A DNA stretch of 64,000 nt from assembly GCA_029204225.1 (NCBI GenBank), contig CM055100.1, forward strand, positions 5,382,348 to 5,446,347, given 5' to 3'. The notes below the pieces were generated by a model. It saw only the letters and a list, made by a program, of their open reading frames with translations. It did not search any database and was not told where the DNA came from. Source of the stretch: Diphasiastrum complanatum (lineage: Eukaryota; Streptophyta; Lycopodiopsida; Lycopodiales; Lycopodiaceae). A program made the translations under genes and the position numbers. Shown here in pieces: positions 46,690 to 58,135 of the stretch (position 1 is the first letter of the stretch; every line of letters starts with the position of its first letter).

Positions 46690-49590
46690 ATGGCAACTCT
46701 AAGCGAGAGTGTCCTCAATGAGTCAAGCAAATTGAAAGGAGCCGGCAACTATGCAGTTTGAAAATTCAAACTAAAAAACATTTTGATGGAAAAGGAGCTA
46801 TGGGAGATCGTGACAAGTGAAGAGACAAGGCCAGTGATTGAAGAAGATCAGCGGACATTTGACAGGAGAAAACGGAAAGCACAAAATGTCATCAACTTAT
46901 CAGTTAGAGATGCAATTATTCCCTACATTTCGGATTCAGAAGGACCAAAAGAAACATGGGATACGTTGAAGGCATTGTTTGAGACTACAAACACATCTCG
47001 AGTGCTATTCCTGAAGACGAAGCTGCACACATTGCGGATGGATGATGGTGCAACTGTTGCTGATCACCTACTGAAGATCAAAGAAATTCGTGACCAATTT
47101 GCAACAGTTGGAGAGCAAGTACAGGATCATGAGATCGTGCAGTTGACATTAAATAGTTTGAGTGAGTCACATCAAATGTTTGTGACAAGTATAGCCACAC
47201 GGGAAAATCTTCCAACCTATGGAGAGTTAGGTGGATTGCTTTTGCAGGAAGAACAACGTCAAGAGAACTTGAGTCATCACAACAGGGAATTTGATCAAGC
47301 TCTTGCAGTGAGAGGACGTGTTGGCAGATTTGATCGTGGAAGACACCAATCAAGAGGTGGAAACTCATATCATGGATGGTTCCAACAATTTCAAGAACAA
47401 TCCAATGATGGCCCAAATCGAGGCAATTTTAATCAAGGCCGAGGTCAAAGACGCAGCTATTCCAAGCAAAATAAACCTGGAAATTGTAGGTATTGCAACA
47501 AACCTGGCCACTGGGAGCGTGAATGCTTCAAGAAACAGAAGGAGATGGAACAAAGAAAAGACAAAGGGCAAGTGGAAAATTATGCTGATCAACATCAATT
47601 TGATTATTATTATTATGAAATCAATTATACTGATCAACATCAATACGATGATGATCAATATGAAGATGATACAAGTGAGAGCTCAAAATTATTCATTACA
47701 GCATTAATGACAAGTGATGAAACCAAGGATACCTGGTACATTGATAGTGGTGCATCCAAGCACATGACTTCAAGGAAAGAGTGGTTTTTAGAATTCAAGA
47801 AAACTCACAATGGTGATGAAGTTGGACAAGACGATGGCAAATTGCTATCTGTTAAAGGAGTTGGAGTGGTACCAGTGAAGTTAGCCAGCGGGAAGATAAA
47901 GTGGATAAGCAATGTGCAATATGTACCTGGCTTAGCTAACAATCTACTATTTGTTGGGACGATAGCTGATCAACAACTCAAGGTTGAGTTTGACAGCGAC
48001 AAATGTCTTGTCAAAGACATCAAGAATCACTACAAAGTGATTGCTACAGGAGCTAGAGTCAACGGGAATCGACTCTACAAATTGAATGCGAGATCTTTTG
48101 CTCAAGCTATGGTAAATATAGTTGATAGTTGAAGTGATCTTTGGCATCAACGATTCGGTCATATTAGTGCTCAAAGTTTACAGATTCTCAAAAGAGATAA
48201 TCTAGTTATAGGATTGCCTAATATTTCTTTTGAAGGAAGAATTTGTGAAGGTTGCATTTCGGAAAAACAACACAGAGAGAGGTTTCCCAAAAGTGGAGCA
48301 AGGAGAGCCAGTGGCATCCTAGATCTTGTCCACAGTGATCTATGTGGACCTATGTAGACTAGATCTCTTAGTGGCTACTATTACTTTATCAACTTCATTG
48401 ATGATTATAGCAGATGCATTTGGATTTATTTCATAAGCAAGAAATCAGATGCTTTTGCTAAGTTCAAGGAATTCAAGGCATTAGTTGAAAAGCAAACAGG
48501 ATGGTGCATCAAAGCTTTGAGATCTGATGGAGGTGGTGAGTATTTTTTGACAGAATTTATTGATTTTTGCAAAGATCAAGGGATCAAGAGGCAGACTACA
48601 ACACCTTATTCACCACAGCAAAATGGAGTTGCAGAACGAAAGAACAGATCTATTGTTGAGATGGTCAGGGCAATGCTCAAAAGCAAGGGTCTGCCAAACA
48701 CCTTTTGGGCAGAACCTTGTAGCACAGCTACGCACATCCTGAATCGGTGTCCTACAAAATCCATGGAAGGTAAGGCACCTCATGAAGCTGTTATTGGAAA
48801 ACACCTAATATTTCTCATTTGAGAGTATTCGGTTGTGATGTTTATGCTCATATTCTTGATGAGAAACGAAGGAAATTGGATGCAAAAGCTATCAAGTGTA
48901 TTTTCTTGGATATGATGAGAAGGCCAAGGCATACAGGATGTATGACACAAATGCACAGAAGCTTGTAATTTCTAGGGATGCTTCGTTTGACGAGATGGGC
49001 CAAGGTGAACAATCTGAAGTAATCACTGAAGCTTTTGATGAGGGAGCGAAAGTACAGGTCAAGAAGGAAGTGGACTTTGATATAGAAAATCCATTGGACA
49101 AAGGCAAGCCTGATGCTGAGATTACCAAGAGAGTACCTAAATGGTACTTATCGGTCACAGATGGTGCAAAGAAGGGAGATACTCCCGAATCCAATGAGCA
49201 GGGAGAGCTTAGAAGATCAAGTAGAAATCGAAAACCTCCTGCAAGATTAGAGATGAATCTAGCCCTAATGGGATCCATCTTAACGGCTCAAGAACCTAAA
49301 ACTTTCAACAAAGCAAAGGAACACAAGGAGTGGCGTGCAGCTATGGAAACAGAAATGGAGGCTATATCGAAGAACAAAACGTGGGACTTGGTTGAGCTAC
49401 CTGATGGTAAGATGCCTATCACATGTAAGTGAATCTACAAGACGAAGTATGGAGCGAATGGGAAACTCAACAAGTACAAGGCACGATTAGTTGCAAGAGG
49501 ATTTGAGCAGCAGGAAGGTATAGACTTTGAGGAGACCTTCGCACCTGTAGCCAAAATGGTAACTATTCACTCTATCATTGCAATTTCTGA
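46690..49590 (+). pseudogene. Copia element B gag-pol, truncated in RT
   Basis: Gag begins at ATG 46690 (MATLSESVLNESSKLKGAG), with a TGA at 46759-46761 where Trp is expected. The open part 46783-48132 carries Gag, the zinc knuckle CRYCNKPGHWEREC and protease DSGASKHM. A TGA at 48130 and a TAG at 48355 interrupt GAG-pre-integrase (DLWHQRFGH, HSDLCGPM) and integrase. The core continues in 48517-48822 (LRSDGGGEYF, NGVAERKNR), a frameshift near 48815 follows, then 48896-49432 ([25 protein letters not shown]), a TGA near 49431, and the RT N-terminus (ARLVARGFEQQEG, ETFAPVAKM) until similarity stops at about 49590. The RT core and RNase H are lost. Confidence 0.9.
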
Positions 49591-51114
49591 CTTAGAGTAG
49601 AGTTCTTTGGACATAAATTCCAACACTTTGCTTCCCATCTGCTAGGATTATGGCTCGATCCAACTTGTTGCCAATCTCTGAAGAGGATCCTAGTCTCTCC
49701 CCTTTGCGGAAAAACCAACTGATACTGGATATCACCCATGCTCAGTGAGTTTCAGTTCCAAAGGTGGCCGTCCCAAATGAAGACCAATTACTCCATAGAA
49801 GATCTCCCCTAAAATTGCCCTTTCCAACTTTTGACTTCCTACTTGCGTCTGGTGGGCGTTGTCGCAAATGAAACTAACCCAAGAAACAGGCTAGCCATCC
49901 AAGCTTTGCAAACATTGAGTCGTTTTGTTGCCATTCACGTGCGAGTACTTGAACTGCAAATCTGCCCCACAGATTCTGTAGTCCTCTTTGTTTGATGGTA
50001 TCAGCCTTCAAAAGAAAGGTTCCTTCTCGAGCCATCAGCTCCTTGTATCACAAGCAATCATGCAAACCAGGCAAAGCACGAGTACTAAGACTCACCACGA
50101 ATACATACAAGCAAGACACTCATGCAGGTTTACTAACAGATAATAAAGACAAGATCCCCCTTTGAGATAGTCCTGCAAAAGGACCTTTGCCTGGTCGCAC
50201 CCATACAGATCGATCACAGAATCAGCCCACAGAGAACACCTCTCCAACTATTCGTGCTTTCACCATTAAGCAGCACATTGTCTCAGTCATGCCCCACCAC
50301 TTTTTGGTCGATAGCCCTTACAACTAAACGATCGGCAGCTATCCTTGAATACACCACCCCCGTGGACGCACCCGTGCTTTCACCGTTAGGCAGCACATTG
50401 CCTCAGTAACGCCCCCACCAAATCTAGTCGATAGCCCTTATAGCTAAACAATCGGCAACATATCACCCCAATCGTGGACGCACACGTGCTTTCACCGTTA
50501 GGCAGCACATTGCCTCAGTAACGCCCCCACCAAATTTGGTCGATAGCCCTTATAGCTAAACAAATGGTAGCTATCCTTGAATATACCACCCCCGTGGACG
50601 CACCCGTGCTTTCACCGTTAGACAGCACATTGCCTCAGTAACACCCCCACCAAATCTAGTCGATAGCCCTTATAGCTAAACGATCGGCAGCATACCACCC
50701 CAATCGTGGACGCACTCGTGCTTTCACCGTTAGGAAGCACATTGCCTCAGTAACGCCCCCACCAAATTTGGTTGATAGCCCTTATAGCTAAACGAATGGT
50801 GGCTATCGCGAATATGTCACCTCGCACCCCACAAGGCACAGACCGTGCTTACAACAACCTAATGGCAGCACATTGCCTCATCTGTCCTACGTGCAAACGG
50901 CACCAGGCCCGAACCGTGGAAACTAACCGTGCTTACACCTCAAGAGCAACACCTTGACTCATCAAGCCCCCGTTCTGCTGACCACCCCGACCATGGACGC
51001 ACCCGTGCTTACACTGTGGGCAGTACCTTGCACAACAATTGTCTTGATGAACCCCAAACAGTGGCCATTTCCGTGAGATCCGCATAGCTGACCGGCCAGT
51101 CGGCTCTGATACCA
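49591..51114 (-). other. Leader region of a minus-strand LTR element, with primer site
   Basis: TGGTATCAGAGC on the minus strand (51103-51114) marks the start of this element. Toward lower coordinates it has a repeat array (50254-51020) and then a possible coding start near 50030 on the minus strand (MAREGTFLLKADTIKQRG, then WGRFAVQVLAREWQQNDS) that soon meets stops. I do not recognise this peptide. It may be an unfamiliar Gag. The end near 49591 abuts Copia element B. Confidence 0.5.
50254..51020. repeat. Tandem array with alternating 120- and 112-bp units
   Basis: GTGCTTTCACC-type starts occur at 50254, 50374, 50486, 50606 and 50718, then in weaker form at 50845, 50929 and 51005. Each unit has GCAGCACATTGCCTCAGTAA, a CCCCACCAAAT block and GATAGCCCTTATAGCTAAAC. 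The spacing alternates 120, 112, 120, 112, so the real repeat is a dimer of about 232 bp. Confidence 0.88.
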
Positions 51115-51116
51115 CA

Positions 51117-51662
51117 TGTAGCGCAGGCATCCCAAAGGGAGCCGGGTAGCATGACTTAGCTTCCCAGCCTTCAACTCTTGCCATCCAAACCCACTTGACA
51201 TACAAGCAGCCAACTCGCCAACAAAGATCAGACTTAACCAACTTTCCAAAACCAACATTGAGATCCAACCTGGCGCCATGCCAGATCGAGGGTCCCGATG
51301 TGAGTGACTTCCCTCCGCGCAGCCGCCCGACATACATCAAACTTAACCAACTCGAAGCTTCGTTACAAACGAGTAACATCCATTCCAAGCAAGTGGTCTG
51401 ACTTACATCAGACTTAACCAACTGAAAGTTTCGTCACGAGCGATGGAAGCCAACCTGGCACCACGCCAGACTGGACGGCCATAAACAGGTAACTTCCACC
51501 CAAGCAAGCCATCCAACTCAGCCGACATGTTAGAGCCCATTCCCCAAGAGCCTAACCCATTCACGCTCATGCAAGGAACACTCAGAACGACAAGTCGTGA
51601 CAGATATGGAGACAACCAGTTCGTGGACCAAAAGTAAAGCTTGTAAAGGTAGCTTTACAACA
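51117..51662 (-). repeat. Probable LTR of the minus-strand element
   Basis: It begins TGTAGCGCAG (plus strand), two bases from the primer site, so the minus-strand LTR ends CTACA. It holds three diverged copies of a block containing AGACTTAACCAACT (near 51230, 51335 and 51410). The outer end is not certain and no partner LTR is in the window. Confidence 0.45.
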
Positions 51663-51721
51663 GGCTAGCATTGTTATCTTCTCCAAATCATTGATAGATG
51701 TGATTTCCTAATGAAGATCAC

Positions 51722-52190
51722 CAACAGCACGAAGCCAAGTTAGAAGCGGAGTTGAAAAAGGCCAAGCAATCAGCTAAAACTATAGAAGGCTATGTGGCTA
51801 CACTCCAAAATACTTTGACAACAATGCAAGACCAAGCGGACAAAGTCGTTTAGGATTCTAAGCAACAAGTATTGCTATTACAGGGGCAACTGGACATGGC
51901 AAGTCTTGATCGCGAAAGACTCCAAGGTGAATCGGATGCAACCACCTTTGAGAGAGACACATACTTGCAGACACAAGTGCCCGATCGTCATGTCTCACCG
52001 GAGGAGATCAACTACTTGTTCAAGAAGGTTGGGACTTATCGTACCTCATTGGTCGAGTTTCAGAGCCAATTTGATAAGTTCAAATGAACAGCCTTGATTG
52101 AGTTGGCAAAGGCAAAAGCTACTATCAAAGAATACGAAAAGTAGCCGCCCAGGTCCTCAGATTCAAGTACCATTGATGCCTTAGTTCTCG
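51722..52190 (+). pseudogene. Coiled-coil protein remnant with in-frame stops
   Basis: One plus-strand frame reads as a heptad-rich, Lys/Glu/Gln-rich helix (HEAKLEAELKKAKQSAKTIE, GYVATLQNTLTTMQDQADKV), meets a TAG, and goes on to LLLQGQLDMASLDRERLQGE and SPEEINYLFKKVGTYRTSLV. It reaches a TGA at about 52085, continues (LIELAKAKATIKEYEK) and meets another TAG. The frame is held across the stops, so it was once coding. I do not recognise the family. It could be a decayed cellular gene exon or an unfamiliar retroelement Gag. Confidence 0.55.
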
Positions 52191-52672
52191 CTTCAAAAGC
52201 AAGATCAAGGTCAAATGGATACTGGCATGAATGAGGCAATCCTAACCCTAATTAATAAGTGACAGGGATTTGACACCCTTTGTGTGTAAGTCCAACCCGA
52301 TGATTACATAGTTATTTGATTAGTTAAAAGCTAACAAAAGGACTTTAGGCCTTTTTGCGGGACTTCTAATGTCGCAGGGCCCAAAATTCAAGTTAGTGAA
52401 TTAAAAAGGATTTCCCTCCATAATTCAATTTCAAATTGATTCACTCCAATTCTTGAATGGGTTCCCACACTCTTTTAAATTTGAATAGTTAGGGAGGTAG
52501 GAATTGGCCAATAGGGATTGAGGGATTGTCTTGGGAATATTTTTTCAGTTGTAGTATTATGAAATATGCTATCGCTCTCATGGGAATGAACCAACTAACT
52601 TCATCTCCTTGATGCTTATGTGCTTGGATCTAGGGTTGAGGCTAGTATAGGAAATAGCTCACTACACAATTC

Positions 52673-52800
52673 AATGCAGGCATTAAGGTGCTAAGGTCAG
52701 GTAGAGGGGGTGAATACAAATCAAATGATTTTAAAAAAATTTGCAAGGAGCATGGAATTAAGAGGCAATTTACTCAAGCACATACCTCATTGACAAAATT
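52673..52800 (+). pseudogene. Short Copia integrase scrap
   Basis: IKVLRSGRGGEYKSNDFKKI and CKEHGIKRQFTQAHT match the integrase core, with the catalytic Asp of LRSD changed to Gly. Only about 40 codons are kept. Confidence 0.75.
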
Positions 52801-52849
52801 ATTATTTTTTATCATTTTTCATTCTAACATTAGAATTGAGCTAATGGAG

Positions 52850-53169
52850 GAAGAATGTTATGTCCTTAGATGTGTATAGTTAGAGTTAAGCTCTTCCTAT
52901 AGCATAATGTAGCCCTTTACTCGAAGTAGGCCCAATGTCCCTATTTAGTTAAACCACTACATCATGCGAGAGTGGTTGTGGGTGATGTCTATATTGGATA
53001 TTGTAGCTATGCATGAAAGGGAATGATCTTTAAAAGAGAGTCTGCATTTCTTATAGAGGCTAGAGTTTGGGAGAGTCTATCTATATCCTTATCTTTCGAG
53101 TTTCAATATATTGTCTGTATTGATTATCCACCAAGACTTTTGTGTTCAAGCTATTGTAGTATCTAGTGC
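52850..53169 (+). repeat. LTR-like sequence after the integrase scrap
   Basis: This non-coding block follows the integrase scrap and has Copia-LTR character: it begins near TATGTCCTTAGATG and ends TATCTAGTGCA. A 31-bp sequence (AGGGATTGTCTTGGG...) occurs with one mismatch at 52521-52551 and 53170-53200, bracketing the whole scar. I see no second LTR. Confidence 0.4.
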
Positions 53170-53200
53170 AGGGATTGTCTTGGGAATATTTTTTCAATTG

Positions 53201-54569
53201 TTAAACAATTGGTTCCATGCTCTTCAAAATGAGTGTGTTTTGAAATAACTCACTTAGGTGTCATGGTAATAGTTTGAAGCATCTAAGTTTGAAAGCAATA
53301 TATATGACTCTATATTCTAGTCCTAATTGCTAAGACAACCCTTAAGATGGATAGAATTGTTTTTTGTTCATGACATCTACCCTCTACAATCACTCTTCTA
53401 TGCTCATTTCGAGGCTTGTGGCTTCATGTATGTGTGTTGTACTTGGTTTTGTTTTTCCTTTATGAAATTTCATATCTAAGTGTTTATGATTAAATCTACA
53501 TGTATTTTGCAATTCTAGAATGGTGATTTCTAGCTCGTAGCTAAATCTAGATGTGCAACCAAATTTGGTCAAGATCTTGTTGATCCATTAAGTATGTTTT
53601 GGATCTGATTTTCTCACAGTTTGTACCTTGATCTCTTTCATATCTTTGTATATGGTGAGGATGTATTGAGATAACATAAAAAATTTCCAAACATCACTTG
53701 ATCAAGATTGATATTCTCTAGATATGACCTAATCTTGATGTTTTTAAACATGCACTTATTCTATTTGTATGTATCATGTATGAATCTAAGTCATCTTGAA
53801 TATTAGATGTGATTGTTTCCTGTATTGTCACAATATTGGAATTCTAGCTTGCTAGTTTCAATGTATGTGAGCAATCATATCCACTTCCAATCATATCCAT
53901 CTACCAAAGAATGGAAGTGAATGGCTCTCAATAGAACCCTCATGTATTGGAGTGATGTTGGTTTTGAACTTAGTTGCAAGAGAAGTTCAAAGTAAGGATG
54001 GAATATTTCCATTCCAAAAAATAGATGGAGAATGATTTCCTCTTGGGTATTGCAGCATGGGCAAAGCTTGGGAACCTACCAGTTCAGTAGTGCAACATTG
54101 CATTATACACAAGAATGCTGTAAAATAATGTAATCATGCCACTCACACTTCTTTTGAATGATCATAAACATATAGATGGTTTCTATGTATAAAGAGAAAT
54201 TTGGAGAGTAAAAAGGAAAATTAGCAAAGCAACTTCTAGAACCAAACATCATCATGTGGTCATCAACTTCACAAAATGCCGAGTGCCTTTTTTTTTATGT
54301 GATTTAGAGCAATTTACATAAATTGAATTTTCATGTGCTTCCAAACTAATTACATGTTCCACCAAAACTTGTGGACAACCAATGAACGGTTGACACATGG
54401 CACATGCATGTTTAAGTAAAATGTGCATATGACATGACTAGCTACCTCACAGTACATGCACATTCAGGTGAAATGTTATATGTGGCAATTAATGATTAGT
54501 TGTCCACATAAATATTTTGGTAGTCATCATCAAAAAAATCTCACTTAGGCATTATGAGAGGAAGGTCGT
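53201..54569. other. No recognisable gene
   Basis: AT-rich sequence with only short frames. I see no domain, RNA gene or clear repeat. Confidence 0.5.
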
Positions 54570-56400
54570 CTACCATTGAGCCTTGTCGTGGTCCAACGAT
54601 GCCCTCCGAAGATGGAAGGTCATCAAGTGATAAGGACCTTCTCCTCCCCCACCAAGAAAAACAAAAAATTCATGTTGAATTGTTGGAAGGGCAATCGTGA
54701 ATGAGCTATGCCAATACTCAATACCCAAGAGGAAACCATTACATTTTTTGAGTCTCACAATTTCAGCACGAGTGATTCTTGGAATATTCATTGAACAATT
54801 TAATTGCAAAAGGGTCATGTTCACCCGCCCCCTCCCCCCGCCCCCCCGAGAGCGATGCACGCAGCACCCTCCTTGCCACAGCGTATCCTTTCTTCTAATT
54901 TCTACCCCAAAATGTTGCTATCCATCTTACTACTCCTCTTCTTCTTCTTCTTCTTCTGTTCTGCCTACACTTACACTACGTCCTTGTCTGGAAGGGCGTG
55001 GCGCCTGACCTCAGCGCGGGGACTTGGAACCCGAAACTGACGGGTCCACGGGTCTGCATCTCAACCACCAATGTCCCCATGACACGCGGCACCGCGTTAT
55101 TTGGGATATGACGACCCTTGCTCACGGCCAAGACCTGCAGATCCTATGGCCCACGGACTTGGCCCTGGGGCCTCTCCTCCCTTGCGGTCCACAATTCACT
55201 ATAGCCTGTCCCTTCAACGCGCTTGGGAAGTTTTCGTTTTCACCATTCAGGACTTCAGATGGACGGGTAGGTCAGGACCTGAGAAAGGGCCGGGACGCGT
55301 CCCCGGCGGTACAAATGTTTTGAAGCTTGAACCGGCCGGCCGTGTGGAGTCAGTCGTGGGCCACGTCCCCGCATCCGGTCGGTCGCAACCTCCGTGAGAT
55401 GAGTCCTTTCCTTCCTCGGCTTAAGTTAATGCGCGCTATGGGCTCGGGGTCGCCGCCACCCGGACGCGTAGGCCCGAAGCCGGTGGACGCAGACTACCGT
55501 GGCCCCACCTCCTCCGACAGCCCGATCTGCCTCCCACTACCATCCACACCCGGGATTCCGCTCCCGCCCCCAACCATCCCGTCTGGGCCGTCTCCGTCCA
55601 CTTCACCAAACGAACCTCGTGGGCTGGGGAGCCCCACTTTCGTCGGTGGCCGGGAGGACTCGCCGCTGGCCGCGTGTCCCAAATTATTGACACACGGTAG
55701 GTTTTTTCACGGGCTGCCATCGCCCAGTTTTTTTCCCCGCCCTCCTCCTCCCCCTCCTCCGCGCTTCAAATCTCCATCAATACTCTCATTATCGTGACCG
55801 GCGCTGCCCAGGCCCTTCACCGTCCGATCGCGACTGTAATCTCATCGGACGGTATGGAATCTCCCACGACAAGGGTTAGACAATGCACACTTATTGGCCC
55901 CCCGTATATCTCGATAGCGCTGACGCTCGCAGCCTGCTCAGCTGCACAGATATTTCAATACCCCCCCCTCCCCCCCCCCCCCCCCCCCCCCCTTCCCTAC
56001 GAGCAAATTGTAGGTGTGTGTTACGGCGGTGACACGTAGATGTTATGTTATGTCCACGTCAGCGTGAGGTCCCAGGAGTAAAATTTCAGTGGTCACGGAC
56101 CAGATGTGGAGTGTGGAGGGCAGGCAGCCCAAATTGGCGATAAATCCGGAGTCCGGACATGACTTTATTACTAGAATGCCAGGAGCCCTCCGAGTTGGGC
56201 CTGGGCCCTGGGCCTTGCCCTCCCGCAGCTTATATCGGGTATTTTTTTTTTTCCACAGCATCTGAGTATCCAAACATCCATCTCCAAGAACAAAAATAAA
56301 ATATAAACCACGCAGCGGGCGTGAGCAGGCCCGTTACCGCAGGGCGGCTCGGTGCATGAAGGCTGCATGCTACTAGGTAGCAGGTCTGCTCAAGCCTGCT
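54570..56400. other. GC-rich block without an identified gene
   Basis: From about 54820 to 56400 base composition rises sharply in G+C compared with the flanks, with several CpG-rich stretches (55020-55680), a CTT run (about 54935-54958) and a C homopolymer. Frames up to 156 codons (55327-55797) exist but are Pro/Ser-rich low-complexity readings overlapping on both strands. The block could be a promoter and first exon of a gene going either way, or an unidentified repeat. Confidence 0.4.
55961..55992 (+). repeat. Poly-C tract
   Basis: About 30 C bases with one T. Long C homopolymers are prone to sequencing and assembly error, so the length is uncertain. Confidence 0.9.
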
Positions 56401-57924
56401 AACGGGCATAATTAAAATTTGGGCCTTTCAATTGAAAGGCCCAAACTAATATGAGTTTAAACATTTGTGGTCAGATCCAATTAAAATCTGCCACCTGTCC
56501 ACTATGAGTCCAAACACCAATTATGTTATTTGTTTTCTTTTCACACCTACGGTCCACCTAAGGATTTGCTCAATAGCAGGATTAGTGGTTACCAATGCGT
56601 GTCAAAAGGCCTACATACTTGCATTTCAAAGATTATACATATAAAAAAAAATTCTGTTTTTTAAGGCACTTTTAAACATTACCTTACTAATTTGAATGGT
56701 GAATTTAAAAAGTGTATAGAAATTAAGTTTTCTTTCATAGAAAGATTCAAGTCACAAATTTTTCTGCCCCAAATCAGACAGGCATATATATTTAGAAACC
56801 ATGAAATTTTCTTATATTTTTGTTTATGCTCAAGCTGATGCTTTTTCTATAAAGCTAAATGCAAAATAAAACATATAAAAGGTTTAAGAGAAAACAAGGT
56901 CATCCATAATTTGACGAGGTGCTTTGTAGTGCATATTGGAAATTGAAGAATTTTTCTTTTTTGCAATTTAAGATTAAGAAGACACTTTTAAAATCAAACT
57001 CACCAAAAAACAACGCATCAATTTTGATAGAATTGTCACAATAATTAACACCTATCACATCCAAGCTAACTAGATTTACCTAAAGAAGGGAGAGACCACA
57101 ATGTCATAGCAATCAACAAAGAAAACAAAGCTAACCTATGGATAAAGGACAAGCAAAAATGGTTAAGCAAATTTAGCAATGCTTCCAATGGTTATAAAAT
57201 GCTTCCTCAAGTCTTGTGGCTTTCAATATGGTCGTTGCTACTTTTTTGTTGTTGTAAGCTCTAGCCATGAAACTTACAAGTGTTTTGAAAGCTAAAATCA
57301 CCACCCTTCCATTAAAAAAAACTCTACCTACTTGCTTGATGGTTTTAGATTTGTCCTAGAAGATCGTCAATATTGTATAAATGGATTTGTTAAAAAAGTT
57401 ACCTTAGCATCAACTCCAAGATAACATATGCTTCTCCATGGGCAAAAATCCATATGGATTTCACCTACTCTTCTATTTTCTTTATTTTTTAGATGACTAT
57501 CATAGGAAAGATTGTGGGTTTTGGATTACTGATCACATATGACAAATATACAGATTGATACATGAATCATTAAATAGATTATTGTCAAGGACCGATTACA
57601 CATGCATGCTACAAATCAAGAGCACATCAAACACCATAGCTTATAGAAAATAAAGAGCAACCAACATAGACACCAAACTCCAAGCTAGCATGCATAAAAT
57701 GAACTAAGAAAAAAGTACATATAGTCTACGACATTTTCTAGTGGGGGTGCTATTACAAGGCACAATGGTCAGACAACTATCATGAGTCACAAACTCTATG
57801 TGCCATCGACCTGACACTCAATACAATAGCATATAAACTAAAAAAATATGATTTACATTATGTTGATTTGGAAAGTTTGATAAATTATAGCTTCAATAAT
57901 TTAGTTCTCTCCCTTGAGCCTTAA
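56401..57924. other. No recognisable gene
   Basis: Strongly AT-rich intergenic sequence without long frames or clear repeats. The last part (about 57700-57924) may belong to the 3' end of the adjoining Copia remnant. Confidence 0.5.
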
Positions 57925-58135
57925 TTTATCTTATAAACATAAAGTTTCTCTCTAAAAAACTCAATTTCATATAAACTTAAAGGCTTTGTAAGAATATTAG
58001 TTAGTTGATTTTCAGCTCTATAATGTATTACATCAAATTCGTTGATAGAAATTTATCTTCAATGAAATGGTATTTAGTTTTTATATGCTTAGTTTGTGTG
58101 TGTAATACTTAATTCTGCACTATGGCTATCACTAT
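57925..58135 (-). pseudogene. Copia RNase H C-terminal remnant
   Basis: The minus-strand translation, with frameshifts, gives DSHSAELSI, then KHIKTKYHFIEDKF and EFDVIHYRAENQLTNILTKP, LSLYEIEFFREKL. These match the end of Copia RNase H (KHI..YHF and ..QLADIFTKPL). It is followed by GGGAGAGAAC, a plausible purine tract. Nothing else of the element is clear. Confidence 0.7.

Noticed and set aside
46381-51020. CRISPR-like arrays at 46.4 kb and 50.3 kb
   Set aside because: The units are contiguous or long tandem repeats without unique spacers, in plant retroelement leaders.
55327-55797. A 156-codon Pro/Ser-rich frame in the GC-rich block
   Set aside because: Low complexity, with equally long frames on the other strand, as expected of GC-rich non-coding DNA.
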